Below, piece after piece: positions 8,496-15,946 of a DNA stretch of 64,000 nucleotides. Numbering within the stretch: position 1 is the stretch's first letter; each line of letters starts with the position of its first letter. The notes beneath the pieces are model-generated. The model was not told the DNA's origin. It made no database searches and worked only from the letters and a program-made list of their open reading frames with translations. Made by a program: the position numbers and the translations under genes. Origin of the DNA: a virus; IMG/VR virus record IMGVR_UViG_3300027708_000026, positions 1 to 64,000 of that record; one strand, given 5' to 3'.

Positions 8496-8890
8496 CAGAT
8501 AACATATTTGAAGGACCATCACATATCGAATGGTCAACCGCACCGTGGGACGATGTGGTCCGCGAAGATTTTCATGTAGCAGTTTATAGAGATAGATATC
8601 CGGTAACTGACGGTCATCTTTTATTCGTGCCTAAATATAATAGCATGGGAGTATTAAAAGATGCTTTCGAAGACGCTGTTAAAGAAGGAAAGCGATTGAT
8701 GGAATACGGAAATTGCGATGGATTTAACATCGGAATTAATTACGGTGCGTCTGCTGGACAAACTGTAAATTGGCCACACATACATCTTATCCCTAGACGA
8801 AATGGCGATGTTGAAGATCCTGTAGGCGGTGTTAGAAATACCATCCCAGGTAAAGGAAACTATAGACTTCAAGAAAAAACAAGCGTATAA
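8492..8890 (+). CDS. HIT-family nucleotide hydrolase or transferase
   Basis: The 132-residue protein has the HIT core near its end: GQTVNWPHIHLIPRR (residues 89-103). The usual H-phi-H-phi-H histidine triad is here W-P-H-I-H, so the first His is replaced by Trp94. The middle His96, the catalytic nucleophile in HIT enzymes, and His98 remain. A GHLLFVP strand upstream is also typical. HIT proteins cleave nucleoside phosphoramidates, Ap4A or nucleotide sugars. It sits between the cupin and QueE genes. Confidence 0.82.
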   Translation: MTDNIFEGPSHIEWSTAPWDDVVREDFHVAVYRDRYPVTDGHLLFVPKYNSMGVLKDAFEDAVKEGKRLMEYGNCDGFNIGINYGASAGQTVNWPHIHLIPRRNGDVEDPVGGVRNTIPGKGNYRLQEKTSV

Positions 8891-8896
8891 TAACTT

Positions 8897-9742
8897 ATGA
8901 GCAAAATCAAAATAGCAGAATTATTTTATAGTATCCAAGGTGAGGGACGTTATATGGGCGTCCCTTCTGTGTTTCTACGCACATTTGGATGTAACTTCAA
9001 ATGTGCCGGCTTTGGCATGCCACGTGGAGAATTGAGCAATGAAGCAAACGATGTTAACCCAGATCTTTATAAAGAGTATAAGAAATTGCCTTTGGTATCT
9101 ACGGGCTGTGACAGTTATGCTAGTTGGGATCCTAGGTTTAAGCATCTGTCTCCTGTGCTTAATACTGATGCGATTGCCGATGCTATTGTGGATACGCTTC
9201 CGCACAAGGAATGGCGCGACGAACATCTTGTGATCACGGGCGGTGAGCCATTGCTGGGTTGGCAGAAGCAGTATCCGGACTTGTTGGATCATCCCAAGAT
9301 GGCAGGATTGAAAGAGATCACATTCGAGACCAACGGCACCCAAAAGTTGAGTAAAGAGTTTAAAGAATATTTACAGGATTGGTACATCACCAATCCGCTG
9401 GCGAGAGAAATCACATTCTCAGTGAGTGCTAAACTGCCATGTTCGGGTGAGTCATGGTCGGATGCTATCTGTCCAGAGGTTGTAGCCGAGTATGAAGCAG
9501 TTGGCACAGCCTATTTGAAGTTTGTGATCGCAACAGAAGAGGATTTGAAAGATGCTGAAAGAGCCGTGGAAGAGTTTCGTGCTGGGGGCTTTACGGGTCC
9601 TGTGTATATTATGCCTGTTGGTGGTGTTGAACGGGTGTACAGTCTTAATAATCGGGCAGTGGCAGAAATGGCAATGCGAAAAGGATGGCGGTACAGTGAT
9701 CGACTACAAGTGCCACTATTCAAGAACGAGTGGGGTACTTAA
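8897..9742 (+). CDS. queE: 7-carboxy-7-deazaguanine synthase (radical SAM)
   Basis: QueE turns carboxytetrahydropterin into 7-carboxy-7-deazaguanine with SAM and a 4Fe-4S cluster. The 281-residue protein starts with the family opening ELFYSIQGEG and PSVFLRTFGCNFKC (Cys32 and Cys36). It also has ITGGEPL for SAM binding and a C-terminal strand with VPLFKNEWG. The third cluster cysteine is not two residues after Cys36; it is most likely Cys71 in STGCDSYASW, which matches the CDT/CDS-YA stretch after the third Cys in other QueE proteins. That means an insert of 34 residues between cluster cysteines. The following gene begins one base after the stop. It supplies the DpdA pathway. Confidence 0.9.
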   Translation: MSKIKIAELFYSIQGEGRYMGVPSVFLRTFGCNFKCAGFGMPRGELSNEANDVNPDLYKEYKKLPLVSTGCDSYASWDPRFKHLSPVLNTDAIADAIVDTLPHKEWRDEHLVITGGEPLLGWQKQYPDLLDHPKMAGLKEITFETNGTQKLSKEFKEYLQDWYITNPLAREITFSVSAKLPCSGESWSDAICPEVVAEYEAVGTAYLKFVIATEEDLKDAERAVEEFRAGGFTGPVYIMPVGGVERVYSLNNRAVAEMAMRKGWRYSDRLQVPLFKNEWGT

Positions 9743-10114
9743 ATGATATTAGATGGAATTTTTGAGTTCGTTGGACTCTTTAAAAAGAAAAAAACTGTAG
9801 AACCCACACCGGTAGCAAAGACTCCAAAAGAAATTGCCACTGAAAACAAAGAACCGTGGGTGGCGGTAATGAACACTCATGTCAACAAAGACAATATTCG
9901 AAATGGGTTCTTTGAGCTTGACTGGAACGAGTATTTTGTGTTACAATTACGTACAGAAGGATATGCTGGATCGACTGATGAAGAAATTGTGGATGCATGG
10001 TTCAGTGAACTATGTAGAAATTTAGGTGGTGATGCAGGCATTGACATGAACGGTCGCGGTGCAGGATTTGTTGATCGAGCGTTACGCGAAGACGGTAGAA
10101 GTGAAATAGGATAA
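9743..10114 (+). CDS. conserved phage protein of unknown function
   Basis: This 123-residue protein follows queE with no gap (stop TAA, then ATG). Its N-terminus is hydrophobic then basic (FVGLFKKKKTV), which could be a short membrane or surface anchor. The rest is a compact domain with FFELDWNEYFVLQLR and AWFSELCRNLGG. I do not recognise a domain of known activity. Its position directly behind queE may be chance within a long operon. Confidence 0.7.
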   Translation: MILDGIFEFVGLFKKKKTVEPTPVAKTPKEIATENKEPWVAVMNTHVNKDNIRNGFFELDWNEYFVLQLRTEGYAGSTDEEIVDAWFSELCRNLGGDAGIDMNGRGAGFVDRALREDGRSEIG

Positions 10115-10116
10115 AA

Positions 10117-10746
10117 ATGGATAATAACTTACAACTATCAACTGATAGTTCCGATTATGATGTGCTATATCGTGCTGCGGCTTCTATTAAAAATATAGAT
10201 GGTGCTATTTGCGAGATTGGAACACGCCTTGGTGGGAGTTTACAATATATTGTTGAAGGCCTATTGGCAGCAAATGATTTAAATCGAAATGTTGTTTGTT
10301 TAGATCCTTATGGAAATATTGATTTCTACGATAGCGAATTCAGTAAATCCAAATCTGATTACACTAATGATATGCGTAATACTGCAATGACAAATATTTA
10401 CGAATATCTAAAAGATAAACCTGTCAATGTAGTGGTACTGTGTTTAGAAGATACAGAATATTTTGATAGATTTCAAGACGGATTTCCTTTCTATCAAGAG
10501 CATAAACAAATCGTCAATCAATATAGTCTTGTTTTCTTCGACGGTCCCCACGTAAGTAATTCAGTTCTTGAAGAAATTCAATTTTTCTATCCCAGATCTG
10601 TAGTAGGTACAAAATTTGTATTTGATGATATCAACAAATATAATCATCAACCCATACACGACGATTTAATTAGTAACAATTTTCAACTTGTTGAAGTTGG
10701 TGCAAAGCAAGTCAAAGCCTGTTATATCAAAACCAAGCAAATTTAA
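10117..10746 (+). CDS. class I SAM-dependent methyltransferase-like protein
   Basis: The 209-residue protein has a class I methyltransferase opening: GAICEIGTRLGGSLQYI (about residues 29-45), with the glycine-rich SAM loop, then an acidic end of strand 2 (VVCLDPYG). A later strand with FFDGPH resembles the catechol-type O-methyltransferase group (Methyltransf_24), in which the acidic pair holds a metal. The acceptor could be a sugar, small molecule or macromolecule. It lies 370 bases after queE and overlaps the RNase H start by one base. Confidence 0.65.
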   Translation: MDNNLQLSTDSSDYDVLYRAAASIKNIDGAICEIGTRLGGSLQYIVEGLLAANDLNRNVVCLDPYGNIDFYDSEFSKSKSDYTNDMRNTAMTNIYEYLKDKPVNVVVLCLEDTEYFDRFQDGFPFYQEHKQIVNQYSLVFFDGPHVSNSVLEEIQFFYPRSVVGTKFVFDDINKYNHQPIHDDLISNNFQLVEVGAKQVKACYIKTKQI

Positions 10747-11738
10747 TGAACAAAACATACATACTAGTTGATACAGCTAACACATTCTTTCGTGCGCGGC
10801 ACGTCATTAGAGGTGATCTTAATGACAAGATTGGTATGAGTATCCATACTGTACTTGGCAGCGTTCGCAAAGCATGGAAAGACTTTAGAGGTGATCATAT
10901 TGTTTTCTGTTTAGAAGGTCGTAGCTGGCGCAAAGACTATTACCCTCCCTACAAACGACAACGTGCAGAGGGTCGTGCTGCACAAAGTCCTCGAGAACAA
11001 GAAGAAGATCGGGTGTTTTGGGAGACGTTTGATCAGTTCAAAGACTATATCATCAACAAGACTAATAGCACTGTATTACAACATCCTCAGCTAGAAGCTG
11101 ACGATTTAATTGCCGGATTCGTGCAAGCTCATCCCCATGATAACCATGTTATTATCAGTACTGATGGCGATTTTGCACAATTGATAGCGCCAAATGTTCG
11201 GCAATATAATGGCATAATGGAAATCACTGTAACACACGAAGGTTATTTTGACAACAAGGGCAAGAGGGTTATCGATAAGAAAACGAAACTAGAAAAGCCT
11301 GCGCCCGATCCTAAATGGCTACTATTTGAAAAGTGTATGCGCGGCGATACTAGTGATAATGTCTTCTCAGCGTATCCCGGTGTTAGAGAAAAGGGCACTA
11401 AGAATAAAGTCGGTCTGCGCGAAGCATTTGCTGACAGAGAGAAAAAAGGCTATGGTTGGAACAATATGATGTTGCAACGTTGGTTGGACCACGAAGGTGT
11501 CGAACATCGCGTCCTCGACGACTACAATCGTAATGTGCAATTATGCGATCTATCTGCACAGCCCGAAGATATTAAAGCTATCATTAAAGGCACCATCGAT
11601 ACAGCAACTACTGCCGGAAAAGATATTTCCCAAGTGGGTGTTAGATTACTGAAATTTTGTGCAGAATTTGATTTGACTAAAGTTGGCGAGCAAGTAGCAA
11701 GTTATGCCGAGCCACTCAATGCGAGATATACCCTATGA
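10746..11738 (+). CDS. rnh: ribonuclease H / 5'-3' exonuclease, T4 Rnh (FEN) family
   Basis: The 330-residue protein has the metal-binding acids of the FEN-like nuclease family: VDTAN (Asp9), LEADD (Glu117, Asp119, Asp120), STDGDF (Asp140, Asp142) and RGDTSDN (Asp201, Asp204), in the expected order and spacing. T4 Rnh removes RNA primers and adjacent DNA from lagging-strand fragments. The length is close to that of T4 Rnh (305). A basic stretch, PPYKRQRAEGR, matches the flexible arch that threads DNA. It overlaps the next gene by 4 bases. Confidence 0.9.
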   Translation: MNKTYILVDTANTFFRARHVIRGDLNDKIGMSIHTVLGSVRKAWKDFRGDHIVFCLEGRSWRKDYYPPYKRQRAEGRAAQSPREQEEDRVFWETFDQFKDYIINKTNSTVLQHPQLEADDLIAGFVQAHPHDNHVIISTDGDFAQLIAPNVRQYNGIMEITVTHEGYFDNKGKRVIDKKTKLEKPAPDPKWLLFEKCMRGDTSDNVFSAYPGVREKGTKNKVGLREAFADREKKGYGWNNMMLQRWLDHEGVEHRVLDDYNRNVQLCDLSAQPEDIKAIIKGTIDTATTAGKDISQVGVRLLKFCAEFDLTKVGEQVASYAEPLNARYTL

Positions 11739-12226
11739 ATTCCACTGCTAAAACTCTAATCCCCGACCGTGAATGGTTAATTAAAGACGGAAGCGAAAAA
11801 ATCGGATCAATTGCCAAAGTTAAAAAGGGTTATGTACTACTCAAGCAAGGCAGAGCATTACCTTTCAAAAGTCTGTCTGATGTAACATCGGCATTTGGTG
11901 TATCTGTTTTCGAAGAAAGCATTAAAAAAGTCAAAAAAGAAATTGCTGGGCCAGTTGAATATGTCATATACGACTATCCCTGCAAATCTAAACCATACGA
12001 TCCCTTGTACAACGTACAGAAAAAACTTCCCTTGTATACCAAACGTAGCAAGAGTAAGAGCCAACATTGTGCGGGACATTATATAATCAAATTCCGCAAG
12101 GGGTGGGTTAAAAGTTTCTGCCCAAAATTGATTACGCTAGAACGTTATCCTTATCATGGACCTTGGAAAACTGAAGAAGAATCAAAAATAGCATTGAAAA
12201 AGGCCAATCAATCATGCAACAACTAG
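11735..12226 (+). CDS. conserved phage protein of unknown function
   Basis: This basic 163-residue protein overlaps the RNase H gene by 4 bases. The middle holds PCKSKPYDPLYNVQKKLPLY, then KSKSQHCAGHYII and WVKSFCPKL. Several Cys and His residues (C-x-x-x-K, HCAGH, FCP) could form a metal site, and the Lys/Arg load fits nucleic acid binding. No known enzyme signature is seen. Its place behind RNase H suggests a replication or repair accessory role, which is a guess. Confidence 0.7.
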   Translation: MNSTAKTLIPDREWLIKDGSEKIGSIAKVKKGYVLLKQGRALPFKSLSDVTSAFGVSVFEESIKKVKKEIAGPVEYVIYDYPCKSKPYDPLYNVQKKLPLYTKRSKSKSQHCAGHYIIKFRKGWVKSFCPKLITLERYPYHGPWKTEEESKIALKKANQSCNN

Positions 12227-12438
12227 ACACATACCCTATAGAAGATTTTTTGAATAAGGCTAGGGTTGCTAAAAAGACTAATCAAAAAACACTAGTGATG
12301 TCAAGCAAAGAATATACCGATCTTTATGATAGCCTAGCGGTGGTAATGACTAGACTAAGCGGAATATTAGATAAAATTGCAGCCGCTCCTGCTGCACCAG
12401 CATCTATCGAAGTGAAAATGAACGGTGGAAATTTCTAA
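12214..12438 (+). CDS. small unknown protein
   Basis: This 74-residue protein starts 13 bases inside the end of the gene before it. It has a helical core (LNKARVAKKTNQ; YTDLYDSLAVVMTRLSGILDKIA) and an Ala/Pro hinge (AAAPAAPAS) before a short C-terminal strand. It has no known motif and is accepted as a gene because it fills the gap in frame with tight coupling. Confidence 0.55.
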   Translation: MQQLDTYPIEDFLNKARVAKKTNQKTLVMSSKEYTDLYDSLAVVMTRLSGILDKIAAAPAAPASIEVKMNGGNF

Positions 12439-12454
12439 ATAAACAGCTAAATAT
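12435..12454 (+). promoter_or_regulatory. two CTAAATA late-promoter-like elements
   Basis: CTAAATAA lies at 12435-12442 and CTAAATAT at 12447-12454, just upstream of the gene at 12478. CTAAATA is a recognised variant of the T4-type late -10 element in relatives of this group. The first element overlaps the upstream stop codon. In an AT-rich genome such short matches can be chance. Confidence 0.3.
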
Positions 12455-12477
12455 ATACGCACATTTGGAGTGTATAT

Positions 12478-12777
12478 ATGAGTAGGCCAAAACCTAAGAT
12501 ACTATTAGAATTAACAAATAAAAAAACTTATAAGACTGAACAGATCTTAGAGGCCGATGCTATTTGGGCAGTATTCTATCAAGATAAACCTATCAATTTA
12601 AAAATTACCAGTTTAGTAGCAAATCAATTAGGTCCAAAATATAAAAAAGTATCTTTCTCAAATAGTGGTCATGCTATAAATCTAGCTAACAAGTTGAATA
12701 AAATGTTCAATGTTAAAGATTTTAGTGTTTATCAATTGACCACTGGTAAAAAACTAAGCGATGAATCAGAAACTTGA
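12478..12777 (+). CDS. conserved phage protein of unknown function
   Basis: This 99-residue protein starts at the ATG at 12478, with TGGAG about 11 bases before. It has a beta-rich start (LLELTNKKTYKTEQILEAD; IWAVFYQDKPINLK), then KYKKVSFSNSGHAINLANKLNK, a pattern seen in small proteins of T4-like marine phages as I recall them. There is no catalytic motif. It overlaps the next gene by 17 bases. Confidence 0.7.
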   Translation: MSRPKPKILLELTNKKTYKTEQILEADAIWAVFYQDKPINLKITSLVANQLGPKYKKVSFSNSGHAINLANKLNKMFNVKDFSVYQLTTGKKLSDESET

Positions 12778-13141
12778 TATAACCAAATATCTTGCAGAGC
12801 AATGGGGTCTAGATACAGACCAAAAATCTTTAAAACAACTAAACACTCTTTGGTGGCAGAATCCAAGGAATAAAATCAAGGGCGGGCTTCGATTCACTGA
12901 TGAAGGATTTGCTAGGGCATCTGCTCATCTCAGAAGCCATAAGGTTGATATCGATGACGGTATTGACTACAACAACCAACTTATCATAAGATTGGATAAT
13001 CTCATAGATTGCCCTTGGTATCTCAGCACCAAGCATATATTCCTTTTCGATGAAAAAATAGCAGTTCAAATGATCCTGTTTTCTGGAAATATTGCTAGAT
13101 TCACCGATGCTAAAGTAAGAAACCGCTTGACTAACCAGTAG
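12761..13141 (+). CDS. conserved phage protein of unknown function
   Basis: The 126-residue protein has a possible helix-turn pattern and WWQNPRNKIKGGLRFTDEGF at residues 31-50, followed by LIIRLDNLIDCPWYLSTKHIFLFDEKIAVQMIL. The second half is strand-rich. It is the last gene of the first plus-strand operon; a strong promoter for the next unit begins inside its 3' end. No function is assigned. Confidence 0.65.
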   Translation: MNQKLDITKYLAEQWGLDTDQKSLKQLNTLWWQNPRNKIKGGLRFTDEGFARASAHLRSHKVDIDDGIDYNNQLIIRLDNLIDCPWYLSTKHIFLFDEKIAVQMILFSGNIARFTDAKVRNRLTNQ

Positions 13142-13155
13142 ATTTGCTGTATAAT
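13127..13155 (+). promoter_or_regulatory. sigma70-like promoter of the MoxR ATPase gene
   Basis: TTGACT (13127-13132), a 17-base spacer, and TATAAT (13150-13155) make a near-perfect host-type promoter. The -35 box lies inside the end of the gene before it. It drives the AAA+ gene at 13217 with a leader of about 55 bases. This suggests early expression by host RNA polymerase. Confidence 0.75.
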
Positions 13156-13216
13156 TACTGTATTGAAGCAATAAATTACGTTCAATAGCTAATTAACTTT
13201 TTAGAAAGACTACACT

Positions 13217-14299
13217 ATGGCAGAATCAATCAGCACTAATCGTACAGTTACTCCTAATCAAGCAAAGCGGAGTATCCGCAAGTGCGTTAAAATCCAGCGT
13301 CCCGTGTTCATGTGGGGCCCTCCCGGTATTGGCAAATCTGATATCGTTAAACAGATCGGCGACGAACAAGATCGCGACGTTATTGACGTCCGTTTGAGCC
13401 TTTGGGAACCCACTGACATCAAGGGCATTCCCTATTACAACTCCACTGAAAACACAATGACTTGGGCACCTCCTGCAGAACTGCCTACTGATCCCGAGTC
13501 TACTGCTATCCTGTTCTTGGATGAGTTGAACTCTGCGGCTCCTGCTACACAGGCAGCGGCTTTCCAGTTAGTGTTGAACCGCCGTGTTGGTACTTATGTG
13601 TTACCAAGGGGTGTTAGCATTGTAGCTGCTGGTAACCGTGAGGGAGACAAAGGTGTTACTTACCGCATGCCTGCGCCGTTGGCTAACCGTTTTGTCCACG
13701 TTGAACTGAAAAGTGACTTTGAAGATTGGCAAGAATGGGCTGTTAAAAACAAGGTGCATGAGCAAGTTGTTGGTTATGTTGGCTTTGCCAAACAAGACTT
13801 GTATGACTTTGATCCAAAGAGCTCAAGCCGTGCGTTCGCTACTCCGCGTTCTTGGTCTTTTGTTAGCGAATTGCTACACGATGACGACCTGGACGAAAGC
13901 ACATTGACTGATTTAGTCGCCGGTGCAATTGGCGAAGGCTTGGCAATCAAGTTTATGGCACATCGTCGTGTGGCCAAACAGATGCCTAACCCAACTGATA
14001 TCTTGAAGGGTACTATTACTAGTTGCAAGATCAAAGAAATCTCTGCGATGTATTCTTTGAGTATTAGCCTGTGCTACGAATTGCAAGATGCATATGAGAA
14101 GAAAGCTAAGGATTGGGACGCTCAAGCAGATCGCTTCTTCCTGTTCATCATGGATAACTTCCCGACTGAGCTGACTGTTATGGCCGCTAAGGTTGCATTG
14201 ACTAGCTACAAACTGCCGTTCGATGCTTCTAAATTGAAGCACTTTGATCGCTTCCATGACAAATATGGCAAGTATATCCTTGTAGCAATGGAGAACTAA
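13217..14299 (+). CDS. MoxR-type AAA+ ATPase
   Basis: The 360-residue protein has Walker A GPPGIGKS (residues 34-41), Walker B ILFLDE (98-103), and a sensor-1 strand VAAGNR (137-142), in the arrangement of MoxR AAA+ proteins. These work as chaperones paired with a von Willebrand factor A protein, and the next gene encodes just such a partner. It would form a hexamer and remodel proteins or load metal. It is set off by its own promoter and followed by a strong terminator. An early role in takeover of the host or in maturation is possible; the target is unknown. Confidence 0.88.
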   Translation: MAESISTNRTVTPNQAKRSIRKCVKIQRPVFMWGPPGIGKSDIVKQIGDEQDRDVIDVRLSLWEPTDIKGIPYYNSTENTMTWAPPAELPTDPESTAILFLDELNSAAPATQAAAFQLVLNRRVGTYVLPRGVSIVAAGNREGDKGVTYRMPAPLANRFVHVELKSDFEDWQEWAVKNKVHEQVVGYVGFAKQDLYDFDPKSSSRAFATPRSWSFVSELLHDDDLDESTLTDLVAGAIGEGLAIKFMAHRRVAKQMPNPTDILKGTITSCKIKEISAMYSLSISLCYELQDAYEKKAKDWDAQADRFFLFIMDNFPTELTVMAAKVALTSYKLPFDASKLKHFDRFHDKYGKYILVAMEN

Positions 14300-14322
14300 A
14301 AAGGCCCGCAAGGGCCTTTTTA
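14298..14322 (+). terminator. Rho-independent terminator
   Basis: A stem AAGGCCC, loop GCAA, stem GGGCCTT is followed by TTT and preceded by A residues that can extend the stem. It begins right at the MoxR stop codon and separates that gene from the promoter of the next. Confidence 0.9.
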
Positions 14323-14323
14323 C

Positions 14324-14352
14324 TTGCTTGTTTGATAAATTTAGTGTATAAT
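14324..14352 (+). promoter_or_regulatory. sigma70-like promoter of the VWA/metallopeptidase gene
   Basis: TTGCTT (14324-14329), 17 bases, TATAAT (14347-14352). It lies just after the terminator and about 27 bases before the ATG at 14379, which has GAAAGGA at 14366-14372 as a ribosome site. Confidence 0.7.
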
Positions 14353-14359
14353 ATACACT
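14343..14359. promoter_or_regulatory. perfect palindrome over the -10 box, possible operator
   Basis: AGTGTATA, A, TATACACT is a perfect 8-base inverted repeat with a one-base centre. It covers the whole -10 element, so a dimeric repressor bound here would block RNA polymerase. No regulator is identified. Confidence 0.45.
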
Positions 14360-14378
14360 TACACTGAAAGGATATACT

Positions 14379-15650
14379 ATGTCTAAAGTAATGAAACAAG
14401 AACGCACTAAAAAAGATTGGACAGATCGTGCATTTACTGAATCCGAAAAAACTAAAATTGTCGAGAAACTGATCACTGCCCGCGTGGGCTTGCTGTTGAA
14501 GCATCCGTTTTTTGGTAATCTTGCTACACGCATGAAGTTGGTCGATGCCAGCGATTGGTGTAGCACACTGGCCACAGATGGCCGCACCTTCTATTACAAT
14601 AATGGCTTCGTGCATAAGTTGACTCCTAAAGAAGCAGAGTTCGGCTTTGCCCACGAAGTATTGCACAATGTATTTGATCACATGGGACGTCGTGATCATC
14701 GTGATCCTCAACTGTCCAATATTGCCGCTGACTATGCCGCAAATCAAATCCTTAAAGATGAAAATATTGGTGTAGTGCCCCACTTCATTAAAATCTTCCA
14801 GGATGACAAATATCGCGGCCTGAGCTATGAAGAGATCTATGCCATCATTGAAGAAAAAGCTATCAAGATCGATATTAGTTCGTTAGGTGAACTGTTGGAC
14901 GATCACTTGGATGGTGATGACGACGGCAATGGCAACGGTAGTGGTGAGGGCGGTGAAGAAGTTGACGGAAGCGGCAAAGGCCGTCCTCGACTAACCGCAG
15001 AAGAAAAACGTCAGATCCGTGAGGAAATGAAAGAAGCTGTACTAGCGGCTGCACAATCCGCAGGTGCTGGTCGGGTGCCTGCTGGTATCCGTCGCATGAT
15101 CAGTGACTTTACTGAGCCTAAGATGGACTGGCGTCAGATCCTGCGTATGAATATCCAAAGTATCTTTAAGAGCAATTTTAGTTTCGCTCGTCCAAATCGT
15201 AAGAGCCAACATTGTGGTGCTATCCTGCCCGGAATGATGAACGAAGAAACTATTGATGTGTCAGTTGCTATTGACATGAGTGGCAGTATTTCGGATGCGA
15301 TGGCCCAAGACTTTATTAGCGAAGTCAAAGGTATCATGGACGAATACAAAGACTTCAAATTAGATCTGTGGTGCTTTGATACACAGGTATACAATTACGC
15401 TCGATTTACCCCAGATGCTGCTGATGATATTTTAAGTTACGAAGTCAAAGGTGGCGGTGGTACTGACTTCGATGCCAACTATGAATTCATGAAGAATGAA
15501 GATATCCTTCCTAAGAAATTCATTATGTTTACAGATGGATATCCTTGCGGTAGTTGGGGAGATGAAGATTACTGTGATTCATTGTTCGTCATCCACGGTA
15601 ATCAATCTATAGTCGCACCGTTTGGGCAAACTGCTTACTACGAAAAATAA
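14379..15650 (+). CDS. metallopeptidase-like plus von Willebrand factor A domain protein
   Basis: The 423-residue protein joins two parts. The N-terminal part has a zinc-peptidase-like HEVLH (residues 92-96) in a helix, with more His in HMGRRDHRD. A Gly/Asp/Glu-rich linker (about 188-208) leads to a C-terminal VWA domain with the metal site DMSGS at 299-303, a conserved GGGGTDF and FTDG. This layout (metallopeptidase domain plus VWA) is a known partner of MoxR ATPases, and the MoxR gene is immediately upstream. Together they probably make a protein-remodelling pair. It has its own promoter and a good ribosome site. Confidence 0.85.
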   Translation: MSKVMKQERTKKDWTDRAFTESEKTKIVEKLITARVGLLLKHPFFGNLATRMKLVDASDWCSTLATDGRTFYYNNGFVHKLTPKEAEFGFAHEVLHNVFDHMGRRDHRDPQLSNIAADYAANQILKDENIGVVPHFIKIFQDDKYRGLSYEEIYAIIEEKAIKIDISSLGELLDDHLDGDDDGNGNGSGEGGEEVDGSGKGRPRLTAEEKRQIREEMKEAVLAAAQSAGAGRVPAGIRRMISDFTEPKMDWRQILRMNIQSIFKSNFSFARPNRKSQHCGAILPGMMNEETIDVSVAIDMSGSISDAMAQDFISEVKGIMDEYKDFKLDLWCFDTQVYNYARFTPDAADDILSYEVKGGGGTDFDANYEFMKNEDILPKKFIMFTDGYPCGSWGDEDYCDSLFVIHGNQSIVAPFGQTAYYEK

Positions 15651-15651
15651 T

Positions 15652-15930
15652 ATGGCGTTACGACACGGAACAGTTAATCCGCTGAGTGCTCTGGGAGTTA
15701 GAAAGTTAACTTTCCTCCCAGAGCATTTCGTAAAAATAACTGTACGAAAGATACCTCTTGATACCAAGAAGTTAGATCTATGGATTAACTATAACTTAAA
15801 TAGTAGGTATGCTATTAGAAAGACCTTTATATTGGACGAAAGTAAAAAGGTTGTCGAAGCAACGGAGATCGGGTTTGAAGATCCCAAAGAAATTACCATG
15901 TTTTCTCTAGGGTGCCCGTTGATACATTAA
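15652..15930 (+). CDS. small conserved phage protein, unknown
   Basis: I place the start at the ATG at 15652, one base after the stop of the VWA gene; the longer frame from 15622 would overlap that gene. The 92-residue product begins MALRHGTVNPLSALGVRKL and is strand-rich with a mixed charge. It has no known motif. Confidence 0.65.
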   Translation: MALRHGTVNPLSALGVRKLTFLPEHFVKITVRKIPLDTKKLDLWINYNLNSRYAIRKTFILDESKKVVEATEIGFEDPKEITMFSLGCPLIH

Positions 15931-15946
15931 ATTAAAGGAAATTAAA

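Noticed and set aside
8897-9742. A frameshift or lost cluster Cys in QueE
   Set aside because: The frame is intact, all other motifs are present, and Cys71 in the right context explains the missing third Cys as an insertion.
13913-14783. Long minus-strand frames (224 and 184 codons) opposite the MoxR and VWA genes
   Set aside because: They lie fully opposite two strongly supported genes, cross the terminator and promoter between them, and show Cys/His-rich composition with no family pattern.
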